A DNA stretch of 64,000 nucleotides, from the NCBI GenBank assembly GCA_027924585.1, contig BSBM01000001.1, positions 53,870,501-53,934,500 on the forward strand, in the 5' to 3' direction. Origin of the DNA: Larix kaempferi. Lineage: Eukaryota; Streptophyta; Pinopsida; Pinales; Pinaceae. Made by a program: the position numbers and the translations under genes. Under the pieces are notes generated by a model. That model was given only the letters and a program-made list of their open reading frames with translations, was not told the DNA's origin and searched no databases. Of this stretch, positions 12,614-24,470 are shown piece by piece (position 1 is the stretch's first letter; the number at the start of each line of letters is the position of its first letter).

Positions 12614-13659
12614 AATCCAAGCATTAATAAAAACATATAGATGTTATAATTCAAATGTGCATTATAACATTAAAAATGTACACAAAGAGATTTTGTTGCA
12701 CATGATCCCTATGTTTAGTGCATCCTCTTCACCACATGAATAACAATTGGATGTGCCATATTTCTCTCTACTACAGTCAACCACCCAATTGTTGGGACAG
12801 ATCATTGGCATATTTTCTTTTCAAGTGATCAAGATAAGGCATACTTCTATTGTTCAACCTCCTAAATTGTTTCTTGTCACTCTCTCGTTTCTTTCTCTTC
12901 TCTTCATACAATGCGACCCGCAATTACATTGCTTCCGCAGTGCAAAGAATGAATTTATTGATGACGTCAATTTTTGAATTTGTGTAGGCATTCATGAAAT
13001 AAAAATGAATAGAATGAGATCAAATATATATTATCAAGTTCAATGTAAACAGTTACTCTCTAAAATTTGACAAAATATAAATGATTAACTCTTTATCATG
13101 CGCAATTTTCCTTTTGTTTGCAGTATCTCCCCTTCCCTTTTGTCCTCATCTCATTGGTCATCCCAAGCAATTGCACTTAGTGCGTTGTTGATTTTCTTGA
13201 TGGACCCACTGGCATAATAGAATGACTTATATATTGTGTACCCCTCCGCCATAGACCCCTCATATTTTTCCCTTTGTCAAACAAACCCCTGAATTTTTTT
13301 CATGTACCTCTCTAAGAAAAACATCCAACAACATGAAACCACCTCAGTTGATTCAATATCATCAACTAGGTGAATTAGAATATGAACTTGCAAGTCCATA
13401 AAACTCATGGGCATCTCCTTCTCAAACATACAAACAATTTAAGTTATCTCTCGATGCCACCATGGAATGATAACCATATGAATCTCCTTTGCCTAATCCA
13501 ATGTACAATTGTAGATAATTTAGATATGGCATGTTGTAGGTTTTGGGGGAAATCATGGTTCACACACCCACACATGAGAAAATGATAATGACAATACAAA
13601 ATAAGAACACACAAAATAAAATGTCATGAATTTGTGAGTGCATAGTGTATTATAACCTA
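12614..13659. other. No supported gene
   Basis: About 1 kb of AT-rich sequence between copia A and the CACTA-like end at 13660. Only short, motif-free open frames are present. Confidence 0.5.
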
Positions 13660-13672
13660 CACTACAAGAAAA
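13660..13672 (+). repeat. CACTA-type terminal repeat, left
   Basis: CACTACAAGAAAA reads inward from the left end. It is the canonical plant CACTA terminal motif, about 80 bp beyond the C-terminal end of the transposase remnant. Confidence 0.6.
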
Positions 13673-13749
13673 AAAACATGTATTCGACATAAATACCCTT
13701 AGAAGGTTCATATGGTCATGTGATTTCAACCTCAACTAATGTTCTTCTA

Positions 13750-15051
13750 TAGTGAAGAAGTGTTGTACAATCGACCCATATAAACAAAGCACCTTCACAC
13801 CTAGTATAACTTCCTTCACTGGAGAAATATCATCTTTGTTCAAAATCCATAGGACATCGCCTTATTTAAAAGACTAGGCGGGACCAACCTCTCATCTACT
13901 TTCTTTTCTTGGCCAATGTTTCTTTTTAATATTTGAAGAAATGAGATCTCTCCTAACACCCAATATGTCAACTTTTTTATGATAAGTTCTTCCGTAAAGA
14001 AGATGAAACATTTTTAAATATATGCATGGGATCTAGTAAGTGGGCAATCTTAAGATGCTCCTAATATGGAAGATCATAAAATACAAATTTCTTTTTCATC
14101 CCAATGGGAATTTTCTCAACGTAAGTGTTGGAGAATTTAGGATCATCAAACATAGGTTCCCCATTTGAATCAAACAGTTTTGTACATTCCTTCTCCTTCT
14201 ATGTGTCATATGCCCTAAGCTAGTCAGTCGGTGTCATTATTTTAGGTTGTTGGGTTATCTATGGTTTACCATTGAAAGTAGATGTTTTTTTTTATAAGGG
14301 TGGTCTTTTGGGAAGAATAAACTAAAGCATTTATACACCCTCTTTCGACGTAAGTGTTGAACCACCTGACCTTTATAGAAGATTAATAGCATTTACATCC
14401 ATGATAACCTCCATTTACAAGACCTACAATGTTATTGTATACAAAGCACGTTAGTGTTAAAGAAAACAATGGCACTAGATTTACTCCGCAAAATAATGGT
14501 ATGGATTTAAAAAAATCAATAAACATGTTTATCGGAGAAAACTCTTAATCCTAGATAATCATGCATTTTGAATGTGTGTATGCCATACAATGTAAATGCC
14601 TCTCCTTTAGGATGGATATTGATACATCCTACACATGTATCATTTCCTGTAATTGCTTAATTCATCAATCAATGATTGTAGGTAGACATTCATATTCTTC
14701 ACTTGTATTCCACCAAGGACTATAAGTACCAACATTCATGGACAACCTTGGGGGAATATTATTATTGATCACAACTACTAGCCAAATAGAATATTTGGTG
14801 TTTTAGAGGGAATATGGGTACCTCCATCCATGGCTAAGCTCAATAGAATGTTCCATAATTCATCCTTGAATTTATCAAACCATGTATCCTCTATATATGA
14901 TTCATGGCTATTGAGTCTACTGGGATTCGCATAACTCCTTGCTCACTTATGTGTGAGGCATGCCACCCCTACAACACAACTAATTATTTGCAAAAAAAAA
15001 AACTTTGAATCCTTGGGATTATAGGAATGTGCCTCAATATCTTATGAGGAG
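13750..15051 (-). pseudogene. tnp2-type CACTA transposase, C-terminal part
   Basis: Minus-strand fragments resemble the tnp2 transposase family (DDE-type enzymes that excise and insert CACTA elements). KILRHIPIIPRIQ lies at about 15000-15049, NNIPPRLSMNVGTYSPWW at about 14700-14770, and EHLKIAHLLDPMHIFKNV at about 14015-14070. The family order is preserved, but stops (for example TAG where Trp is expected just before EHLK) and frame changes separate the pieces. The N-terminal part continues at 18730 on the other side of the copia insertion. The stretch is much shorter than a full tnp2 protein, so internal deletion is likely. Confidence 0.7.
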
Positions 15052-15685
15052 TGTTAAATTCTAAATCACAGTAAATCAAAGAGCTGAGTAAACCTCACAA
15101 AGAAAGAATGAGCAGAAAAGATGAATTAGAGTGAAAACTACAATAAAATGAGCAGGCAATTAATCATGCATGAGAACTCATATAGGAGCAGAATAATGTC
15201 ACGTGATCCAATAATCAGTATAATGAACAATGATGTTACAATGGATACAATTCGAATCACACAGGAGAATTCGAACCTCAATTGGTCTAGCATAGGAATT
15301 GTCACCACTAGAGTGCTCCGGAAGACTCAAACTCAACCAAACTGATCCTAAACTCAGTTAACTGAACAAGGAGGGTCCATTAGTGAGTTTTCTATGCAAA
15401 ATAGACAGGAAGGGCGCACAAGGCCACAATCAATGGCATTCAGAACTCTAACCCCCCACAAGAGTCAGCTAACTCAAGTGGACTGAACTGGAACATTGAG
15501 TAGGTTCCTATAAAATAGGGAACTGACTAAAGTGTTCCTAAAATTATGCATGCAGAGCTTAGAAGGTGGTAGATGGAACCTGGATGCCATATGCACACCA
15601 CTGGGGGGAAAATGACATCACCAACTACTAGGAAAATGAAATAATGCTAGGTAGGACAAGGATGGAGTATTAAAATATCCTAACA
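15052..15685 (-). repeat. 3' LTR of copia B
   Basis: 634 bp matching 18079-18729 throughout with small indels. Followed directly by the C-run that is the polypurine tract on the minus strand. Confidence 0.88.
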
Positions 15686-15854
15686 CCCCCCCTTAATCCA
15701 TACTTTTGCATCTTGGGCCCTTGTTACTAAGACCAAAGTTCACCCATACAATCAAATAAATGATAAAAAAATAAAGAATTGTCCATGAACCAAGGAAATA
15801 GGAAAAAAACTCATGGGAAAAATACCCCCCTAAAAAAGAACAACAGTAGGGAAC

Positions 15855-17010
15855 TCAAAGAACCTTCATACTAAGCATAGAAGGAAAAAAAAATCCTAAG
15901 TGAAAGCCTTTGCAAAAATATTGCCAATCTGCTCCTATGTAGGATAGAAATGCAAGTGCTAGATCTGGATCTGCTCCTCTTATGTACCTCCCATTGTGTC
16001 GAAGTTGTATTTTCCAAAACAAGTATTTCAGAAACCCTTCTTGATACTGAGCGAATGGCTCATTGTGGTCCAAATCATGAACCTTTGAGTACCCTCTGTT
16101 ATACAATCGAGATTTGTACTTGGTTGTAGATACCCCATGGCAAGTCTCTTCAAGAGATTTTGGATTAAACCCCACCATCATGTAGCACCTCTCTGAGAGA
16201 AGTGGATATGCATGACATAGTGCAAGTTTTGCATGATACCGATATCTGGTGGTTCTATGTTCATATGGATCCCCAATTGTGTTCCCAGCAGCTACTAGGA
16301 CTTTGTGAGCCCATATTGGCCTTGGCCATGGACTGGGAGCATGTGTTGGATCTGGATCAGAATCTCCTTGAACTTTATTCTCAACATCAATATATTGATC
16401 CTCATCGTCATTATAAGAGAGATCACGGTAATCTTCATTAGATTCAATGGGGTAGGCAGAGAGTATGGAAAAAAAATGGGAGAATTCATATGCCTTGGAG
16501 GCATGGTTTGCAAACCCTTTCACTATAATATTCCCAATAGAGATCTCTGCAACCTCAACTATGTCAGGACCAAAGACCACTTTCTTCGGTGAACCTGTAT
16601 GAGTCATATGATATACAGACAACAAATTTGTTGAAAAAGAAGGCACAAATAGAACATTTTTTAACTTCACATGCTCCAGATGTATTGTTCCCTTCCCTTC
16701 ATCAGAGATCTGAGAGTTATCTCCCATGTGAATAATCAAACCATCTTTGAGATCTAGAGAAGAAAATGATTCTTTGGAGGCAACCATGTGGTTGGAGGCT
16801 CCTGAATCTATGAGGAGGGCTTGTGATTTTGAAAATCCAGCCTTCAGTGCATGGCATCTCTCATGACCATCAGACTCACTTCCATAATCAGTCTCTCTTG
16901 CACCTTCTAGGAGGGCAATGTTGTGTTGTTCAAGAAGCTTGGTCATCTGATCTATCTTCTTTTGCATGCAAGATCTCTCTGGGTGGTTTCCTTTCTTGCA
17001 ATAGGAACAC
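15855..17010 (-). pseudogene. Copia B chimeric zinc-knuckle/protease/RT-remnant ORF
   Basis: A 370-codon open frame from the ATG at 16967, with an intact CCHC knuckle (CSYCKKGNHPERSC) just upstream in the same frame to about 17010. Protease is recognisable (LLIDSGASNHMVASKE). The frame then jumps past the integrase core into the acidic linker before RT (NDDEDQYIDVE, SERCYMMVGFNPKS), then to a short RT piece (KYKSRLYNRGYSKVHDLDH). Finally it overlaps the RNase H tail out of frame: the original tail (IFAKAFT) is visible in a neighbouring frame. The ORF is therefore a deletion product that happens to stay open for over 1.1 kb. It could supply at most a protease; polymerase functions are absent. 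Confidence 0.8.
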
Positions 17011-17760
17011 TTGGATTTCTCAAATCCCTTTTGTTTGTCCTTCTTGGAGTTGGAGGCTCCTTCCGATGGACTTGACTTGGCATCTGCTTGGGTTCATATT
17101 GCCTCTTCTCCTTGCCCTTGTGCTTCCCCTTTCCATTCGCACTTTTTTCTTCTCCAACCACAAGAGCTTTATCTTTGGAAGCCTTCAAGGCGCCCATATG
17201 GATCAATTTGTCTTTTTCTTAGATGAGAGATTCCATGAAAACATCTAAGGATGGCATCTTCCAACCAGGAATTGACATTCACCCTGAATGTAAGGTAGAG
17301 ACAAAGATGGAGAACTCAGGACCTAGCTTTCTCAAAATGGATAGCACCAACTTCTCATCCTTCTTCTCAATGCCACACTACTTGCATTGAATGACCAAAG
17401 ATTTGAATATGGAAAAGAATTATTTGATGGTCTCGAAACTGCTCGGTTGAAGAGCAATCAACTCATTCTCCAGAATATGGCCCCTTAGCTCATCTTGTTT
17501 GCTGAAGAGGGTCTCCAACTTCAACCATACCTTTCTTGGATTCTTCAATCCTTCGAGGTGGAAGAGTATATCTATGGAAATATGAATACACATGAAACCG
17601 AATGCTTCATCCAATCTATTCAGATACTTAGCCTTCTCAACAGTTGCTTGAAGTTCGACCTCCTTTCCCATAGTTACCATGTATAGTGACTTGTTGCGTA
17701 ATACCATCTGAATATCAGCCCTCTAATCAAGGTAATTGAAGGGTCTCATGATCATGAGTG
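16952..17760 (-). pseudogene. gag: Copia B gag remnant
   Basis: Two open frames at 17420-17707 and 16952-17206 resemble copia A and copia C gag (EAFGFMCIHISIDILFHLEG, KVWLKLETLFSKQDELRGH, then a basic Lys-rich C-terminal part). Frameshifts separate them from each other and from the protease frame. The N-terminal PFNYLD lies just upstream, near 17735-17750, and is followed by a stop. Gag would form the virus-like particle; this copy is not translatable as a whole. Confidence 0.8.
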
Positions 17761-18078
17761 AGAGAGGAGAGTTCGAAATGTCCATGAGAATTGTTGGAAT
17801 GAATACAAGGTGAAACTATTGCTACGGCTGCAACTGTTGCACTTAAAAAAAAATGAATAACCTACAAAAAATCTCAATTTTTTGAGATAGGCTACTACTG
17901 AGCATTACTTTAGGACAATAGGCACATTTTTTCAGATCCTTCACACCTGGCTAGACCTCAAAGGATTTCTCCAATGAATTCAATGCAATGGCACCAGGAT
18001 TTCCTGTGGAAATCCAGAGGCTTCTGGTGCACTATTGAAAGAAGCTGCTCAACCTATGCTCAAATGGATCTGATACCA

Positions 18079-18729
18079 TGTGAAATTCTAAATCACAGCA
18101 GATCAAAGAGTTGAGTATACCTCACAAAGAAAGAATGAGCATAAAAGATTAATTAGAGTGAAAACTTCAGTAAAAATGAGTAGACAATTAATCATGCATG
18201 AGATTTCAGATAGGAGCAGAATAATGTCACATGATCCAATAATCAGTATAATGAACAATGATGTTACAATGGAGAGAATTCGAATCACACAGGAGAATTA
18301 AAACCTCAGTTGATCTAGCATAGGAATTGTCACCACTGGAGTGCTCCAGAAGACTCAAACTCAACCAAACTGATACTAAACTCAGTTAACTAAAGACACA
18401 ATCAGTTAACTGACCAAGGAGGGTGCATTAGTGATTTTTCCATGAAAAACAGTCAGAAAAGGGTGCATGAGGCCATAATCAGTGGCATTCGGAGCCCCCC
18501 CCACAAGAGTCAGATAACTCAGGTGGACTGAACTGGAACACTGAGTAGGTTCTTATAAAATAGGGAGCTGACTAAGTGATCCTAAAATGATGCATTCAGG
18601 GCTGAGAAGGTGGTAGATGGATCCTGGATGACATCTGCACACCACTAGGGGGGAAATGACATCATCAACTACTAGGAAAATGAAATAATGATAGGTAGGA
18701 CAAGGATGGAGTATCAAAATATCCTAACA
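18079..18729 (-). repeat. 5' LTR of copia B
   Basis: 651 bp, TG...CA, with the TGGTATCA primer site directly adjacent on the minus strand. Confidence 0.88.
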
Positions 18730-19330
18730 ACAAGGACCATCTGCTTTACCCCTATTTTTTAATTTATGGTATATGTCATTCCCACATTTTGGGCATATTT
18801 ATTTGTCCACGTATTTGCCTATATATAGAATACAATCATTCGAACATGCATGATATGATATATACTCAACACCCAATGTTTTCAACATTTTCTTTGCCTC
18901 TTTATAGCTACCACGCAAGACATTTTCACTCATAAGTACCTTATCTTTGAGTAACCTATAATTAGTGGGCATTACAAATGTATATTGTCCTCAAGCATGC
19001 ATAAAATCAACCATTTTCAATTTTTATTGTGGGACATGATTCGTCAAAATATAGTGTACATAATGGTTAGTTACCTCAAAAGTTCCAAGAAACACACATC
19101 TAACACACCATACATTGCTTCCAAGTTGTACAGTAACATTGTTGTCCCTAGTTGGGTAAACTTTGACCCGTGTCCAAAGAGAGGGATGGTGGAAGAAGAT
19201 TTGAATATTTCAAAGAAGGTATATGTTATATTAGCATCATCCCCTAGGTCATATTGCTAGTATGCATGTAACAACATTCCCTCCATGGCATTCATATCCA
19301 ATGATAAATCATCCATGCCAACCTCCATTT
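18730..19330 (-). pseudogene. tnp2-type CACTA transposase, N-terminal part
   Basis: Minus-strand frames give MEVGMDDLSLDMNAMEGMLL, then TTMLLYNLEAMYGVLDVCF, then MPTNYRLLKDKVLMSENVL, and finally SYKEAKKMLKTLGVEYISYH with CPKCG. The Cys-rich HACSND...CPKCG block and the preceding helices are characteristic of tnp2 transposases. At least two stops interrupt the frame. At 18730 the frame meets the copia B LTR, and the next expected residues (KILRHIPIIPR) appear at 15049 on the far side, so this is one gene split by the insertion. Confidence 0.75.
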
Positions 19331-19794
19331 CATTTCCTTCATTGACGACATGTGTAGAACCAATGCTGACATTCTGAATCGATGATTCGAGACATAGTGG
19401 GAATTGAAAAGGTGGTTAATTCAACCATGTTTGTTATTATTCCTCTATAAGTTGTGCTCATTTAGCAGTCTTCTCTCAATTTGACATCGTAGTGGGGTGA
19501 AAATAAAGATGGTAGATAGGTATTTCATCAGCAAAATTAAGATTACAAAAATATTGAATATTACATCGATGATATTAGTAAACAAAATGCATAGTATGTT
19601 TAAACATTATACAAAACAAATTTTAAAAGTATGGATATTTTTTCCAATAGTACATGTGAAACCAACCACTTTATAAAAAAATGTCAAATTAAGCAATATG
19701 TTTACATTAATTTTGTTGAAAATAATAATAATAATAACAACTCATCACTAAGTGACAAACTACATATTGCATGTAAAACAACAAATCTAGACAC
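19331..19794. other. Spacer between transposase and SET-like fragment
   Basis: AT-rich. It would be intron or spacer if the SET-like exon is spliced; I could not identify an acceptor site or a second exon. Confidence 0.4.
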
Positions 19795-19798
19795 TTAC

Positions 19799-20335
19799 CT
19801 TTTTGTAAAGAACTCCTTGTCATTGGAGTGTTCCTCAAATGAACAATTTGCACTAAATAATGAGAGCCTACAATTATTTATGAACCCTGCAATGTTCCCA
19901 TGATTGCATGGATGACCATCGATATATAATAGGTTCTTCTTATTAAATTTTCCAAAAGCATAACCATTCATCCACATACTATACATGGAAATGGTATGTT
20001 TGTATTTAACAATATTCAAGTAATCAGACCAACAATAAAGAGGACGACAAAATGGAATAACTGGTATTGACTGTTTGGAGGAAAGAATGCATGTGAAAAG
20101 ATAAACAACCCAAGATTCGCAACATCTATTTCAGACTTGGAAACCATGTAATTATTAACACAAAAGGAGAATTCGATCCCAACATCGGGCATAGGAAAAG
20201 AAGACAACTAAGCATCATACAAAGCACAATTGTAATACGTTTGATATTTACTTTGCAAATGGATAGGGAGAGATAAGTCATAGCTACCATCCAACAATTG
20301 AACCGACCTTCATCTGTACCTCGATTTTGTTCTCA
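19799..20335 (-). pseudogene. SET-like coding fragment within the CACTA element
   Basis: Two overlapping frames (to 20207 and to 20019) become one protein-like stretch if a single frameshift near 20035-20075 is allowed. Visible motifs are SKSEIDVANLGLFIFSHAF, NGYAFGKFNKKNLLYIDG and HGNIAGFINNCRLSLFSANC. The last resembles the RFINHSC region of SET lysine methyltransferases, although HSC is replaced by NNC. The exon ends at FFTKR followed by GTAAGT (donor GT at 19797-19798), so it looks like a spliced gene. The C-terminal catalytic Tyr region was not found. It lies between the transposase and the right CACTA end, consistent with a captured host fragment or an accessory gene of this family. The SET assignment is from motif memory only. 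Confidence 0.45.
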
Positions 20336-20424
20336 TCTCATACAATTTTTTGGATCTCCTAGCAGTTGTGCCAAATTGAAAAAAAACACTAAAAAACGGT
20401 AATAAAATAGGCACTAATGGTATG

Positions 20425-20437
20425 TTTTGTTGTAGTG
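20425..20437 (-). repeat. CACTA-type terminal repeat, right
   Basis: TTTTGTTGTAGTG on the plus strand, i.e. CACTACAACAAAA reading inward on the minus strand. It lies about 100 bp upstream of the SET-like fragment. Confidence 0.6.
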
Positions 20438-20589
20438 ATTATGCAAAATTCAATGCATAATTATTCACATGCGTGTGCATAAATAACATAAATTCAATTA
20501 GATAATGTAAGCTTACTACAAACAACGGAGGAGAACCTGACGAATTATAAACAATTGATCATTTGATATTATATCTTTTTCTCATGTCA

Positions 20590-20742
20590 ATCCACGCTAG
20601 CTCATTCGTTTAAGGTGTGGGTCTCGTCAGCAGCGCAACCTAGGTTCAATTCACCTTAGGGGTGAACTAGTTGGGAGAAGACCTCCCAAATCCAACCAAT
20701 TGAGGGTTGGTGTGGACTAGCCCGGGTGAGATCCCAATTACC
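20590..20742 (+). mobile_element. tRNA-derived SINE
   Basis: TAGCTCATTCG at 20598 fits the pol III A box and GGTTCAATTCA at 20643 fits the B box. They are 45 bp apart, the spacing found in a tRNA. A non-tRNA body follows, ending near an A-run at about 20765. Plant SINEs have this layout. A target duplication could not be defined, so the ends are approximate. The alternative is a decayed tRNA pseudogene. Confidence 0.55.
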
Positions 20743-20743
20743 T

Positions 20744-20820
20744 TCATAGTTACCTTCAACACTAGAAAAAAAAAAGAGTTTTCATAGTTACCTTAAACAC
20801 TAGAAACCCTAGCTTTCTTA
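20744..20820 (+). repeat. 38-bp direct duplication
   Basis: TCATAGTTACCTTCAACACTAGAAA at about 20744 recurs at 20782 with one change. The copies are separated by an A-rich stretch, immediately downstream of the SINE. Confidence 0.6.
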
Positions 20821-20839
20821 TCACTCCCCTTTTGTTTTA

Positions 20840-23220
20840 TGTGGTTGCAAACTTTAGCATTAGTATTTACTCTTTCTACTATTTCATAATGAGGCATTTT
20901 TTTCTAAGCACTGAATATTTAATAGATTCCTGTATCTATATATGCGGTGTTGGGTATCTATTGTAATGGGACCACTTATTGCATTGGATTCCAAAAGACG
21001 TCCTTGTCAATTTAAAAAAAATGCCTCTTTTTTTAAAGCATGTAGTTTTAGATGCAATTCGTAATTAAAAAATATTCGTAGGTTTGACGGTAAGTTCAAC
21101 AATTGTGTGTCAGTTCGTATACGTGTGTATTACTCACTAGTGCGTATACACATGATTTGCACTGGTGCACATACTATACAATGTGCATCGATTAGATTGA
21201 ATATATTTTTATCTTGAAATTATTGATTTTATTTGTAAAGCATGTTTCATGGTTTCAATATTTTACGATGAAGGGCATTTATTTCTAGAAGATGTATGAT
21301 AGAATTCCAAGAAGAAGAAAAACTTGTTGTAATGAGCACGATGGGAGCACGTCCCAAAAATAGAAAAAGGCAAGTTCTTTGAAATTTTAGTATAAAATTA
21401 ATATATTTGACTTATTTGTGAGTTTAAATGAGATGTATTGATTAATGTGTGTCATGCATAGCCAAAACTTGAAGAAACTTGATAAGGTTGTTTGCAATAT
21501 GAGTGCAAAAGGGTGTAAAATCTTGACGAAAATGTTGCAAATACATGAAAAACTTAAAGAAACTTGATAAAGTTGTTTGCAATATGAGTGCAAAAGGGTG
21601 TAAAATCTTGACGAAAATGTTGCAAATAGATGAATTAGGAGATTCAAAATGTAATCAACATGAGTTTTTTTTTCCAATAATAATGTACTTCTTAAGAATA
21701 GTCACAAATATGTTTCAAACACTAATTCGCATTTGTTGAATGTTGTGTAGGGATTGATAACGAAGGAAGGAAACTCATGCTAAAAATATAAAAATTATGA
21801 AAGACATAAATGATGATGAATTTGTCCCCGGTTCATTTGGAGTGGTGCTGGAACTTAATGAAAGGGGAAAAACCTTTTATAAAACTATGATGGATATAGT
21901 GAAAATAATGTATAGATGTGGTTTCACTTACTGTACAAAAATAAATCCAATGACTCCAAGAAGTAAGTTATATGTAAATTACAACAAGCATTTCTAAAGC
22001 AATGGTGAATAAGATCTATCCAACTTGCAATAGAAAAAACATACAATAATAAAAAAAATCATTTAAAAAGTATTTTTCTTAAACATGTTTTTTTAATAAT
22101 ATGTGTATACTACTACAAAAAATTACACAATTAATATTGTGGTTATATTTACTATCATATCAATATTAAAAAAAATTGTTTTTCATTGTTCAAAAATATT
22201 ATTAAAATTACAAAGGACGAACGAAGTGATATCTAAAACATGCCGATAGGGATGTCCAAAAAAAGTACAAAGATATGGTCAAAGAAATGAACATAAATGT
22301 ATCACAGGATGGGCCATCTCAACAACAACATGCATCCAACGTATGTAATATTGATTTTGTCTTTTATGTACATTTAATTTAACTATTGCATGAAAAACTC
22401 ATTTTCATTTTTTTTGTTGTGGAAAAGAAAGGAAAATGGAACCCATTCAACACATAAGATAAGATGACAATGAAGAAAATTGTTGATCACAAAGTTGAGT
22501 TTGTGAGTATAACTTGTTTTTCACTTAGGATTTCATATTTGTTGTGAACTTTATATTTTAATTAATTTACACTTGTCATTGGATGTCTCCTAACAGGTGC
22601 TAACATACAAATAAAATTCACCTAAAGAATTGATTAACATTGGGTTAAGTAGGAGTTGTGAGCATATGTTGCAATATCAAAAGTTTATTGTGCAATTTGT
22701 AAGTAACTATATTGGTTTACTTCCCTTATTTTGAAACTAATGGAATGACAAGAAACCTTTATATTAATTATATCAATGTTTTGTCATGGCATATAAAACT
22801 TGCAAGAAACAAAGTATGGAGTGGAGCCAACATAAGAGTTGTTGAAATATGGCATGAGGAATGGCTTTGAAATAATGCGTATTATTTATGAAGCCATTCT
22901 TGCTATGGTATGCTTTTTGATTTACACAATCATGTATATTATATTATAAATGTAGATATACTCATTACACTTTATTTTTATGCTTGTAGATGGGAAATAA
23001 AGAGGAGGAACAAAATCAAGTCAACCATCAAAACATTTGGTCAATTAACGGGAGTATAATATCACCTACAAGTGATGGAAAAATGAGGCATGCATGCAAC
23101 TCAAGTAATGACAACAATTCAAGTGAAGAACGGCAATCAATATCGTTAAATGTTCGTGCAAATTATATGTTTTTAAATGTTTATTGGTGAAAACATTTTT
23201 TTTTAATGTATTAGACATAT
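20840..23220 (+). other. Possible multi-exon transposon gene remnant
   Basis: Short coding-like patches are separated by AT-rich, intron-like stretches: 21797-21997 (VPGSFGVVLELNERGKTFYK), about 22205-22340, about 22800-22915 and 22990-23190 (Asn/Ser-rich). Several end or begin near plausible splice sites. I cannot assign a family. The position next to the CACTA-type end at 24650 suggests a transposon-encoded regulatory protein, but that is inference from location only. Confidence 0.25.
21466..21632 (+). repeat. 85-bp tandem duplication
   Basis: The segment starting AACTTGAAGAAACTTG at 21466 repeats at 21551 with only a few substitutions, so the duplication is relatively recent. It adds open reading frame without a stop. 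Confidence 0.85.
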
Positions 23221-23989
23221 TGTCCCAATTGGATAACCACATGTTACCAATAAGTGTAACAATTTCATATTGACATTTTGAATATTGTGGACCTTTATGT
23301 TGTCATTTTGTATTACAAACAATCTCTTATTCATATATAAAAAAAATAAGTTTCTTATCGCGTAGTCTAAAAGTTCGACGATTTCGAATGGAAATATTTG
23401 ATTTTTCCGATATGATTTTGAAAAAATAAGGTAGAAAATTTTTAAATTCCTGGTTACAATTGTCAAACTGTGGAATTTTGGGTGCCATTGGGGTTATTGA
23501 TGGTGTTGAATATGTTTCTACCATCAAAATCGCCATTAAAACACTGCTAAATTCATATTTTGCAAAATAAAAAAACACCGGATTCCGGTGAAAAGCCACT
23601 GTATGGGCCAAATCGTTGAATATTTAGACAACTTCATTTCTTATTCCATTGCATTGCCCAATGTTGTAAAATGTTGCATTGTTGATTATATACATGGATG
23701 TTATATATGGATGATTAAATATTACAATGAATATATGTGTGATCTGATGGTATAACACATTGATACAATCATTATATCCAATATAATAATTATAAGTCAA
23801 ATATCAATATTATTATAAAAATTATTTGATTTTTTTATGATTAATTGAAAATTTAAAAAACACAATAAATTAAAATATAGACATATTGGTGTGTTGTGTT
23901 TTTTAAATTTACTGAATGGTGTGATGCATATGTTAATTATTGACGGTGTGGTGATTTTTACGTTGGAAAAAATTATGCACTCATGTCTT

Positions 23990-24470
23990 TTATTGAAAAA
24001 TCACATCGATGCTTCTATTTTTTATAAATGAACCAGTATCATGATGCTCAAGTAAGGATCAACATCGATACTTTATATATATAATTGTTATCGGTGCTAT
24101 TACTTATATTAAGCGCACCAAAGACACAGAAAATGACAACCCATTTGTCATTATCATCATTGTTAAATTTATAAGACACAGTGGATGGTAATATAAGCAT
24201 TGGTGCATATATATGAAATGTCAACACCGATAGATTTAACAGGGATAATATGTATCAGCACTATAAAACATATTACACGCACAAGGGAGTTTATATAAAT
24301 GAAAAACATTGGTGCATAAAATTTAAATTGTATACATCGGTTCTCTTATGTTTACAAACACATCGGGGCATAACATTTAAATTGTATGTCAATGTTTATG
24401 TTAAATGCGCACCAGTGTTGTATTTTAAGTACTCACTGATGCATTTGTATGATATGCGCACCAATTAAAA
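23990..24470. repeat. Subterminal repeat array of a CACTA-type end
   Basis: A short motif close to CATCGGTGCA recurs more than ten times in both orientations (for example near 24003, 24090, 24196, 24304, 24361, 24405, 24455). CACTA elements carry such subterminal arrays as binding sites for their own TnpA-like protein. The array lies just inside the terminus at 24650. Confidence 0.55.

Larger units (their letters stand above)
15052..18729 (-). mobile_element. Deleted Ty1/copia derivative nested in the transposase (copia B)
   Basis: LTRs at 15052-15685 and 18079-18729 begin TGTTAAATTC or TGTGAAATTC and end ATCCTAACA. TGATACCA (primer site TGGTATCA on the minus strand) abuts the right LTR at 18071-18078. 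A polypurine tract abuts the left LTR at 15686-15696. The interior is only about 2.4 kb and lacks most of integrase, RT and RNase H. The flanks (AGGAG and ACAAG) match at three of five bases, so the target duplication is decayed. Transposase sequence resumes on both sides, which confirms the insertion independently. LTR ends and internal sequence relate it to copia A. Confidence 0.9.
13660..20437 (-). mobile_element. CACTA-like (En/Spm) DNA transposon, decayed
   Basis: The left end reads CACTACAAGAAAA (13660) and the right end, on the minus strand, reads CACTACAACAAAA (ending at 20437). These agree at all but one of their first 13 bases and match the well-known plant CACTA terminus. Between them lies a minus-strand tnp2-type transposase pseudogene, split by a copia insertion at 15052-18729, plus a SET-like fragment. 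Flanking 3-bp duplications do not match (CTA on the left, ATT on the right). So the two ends may come from different copies, or one flank may have mutated; the exact limits are not proven. Confidence 0.55.
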
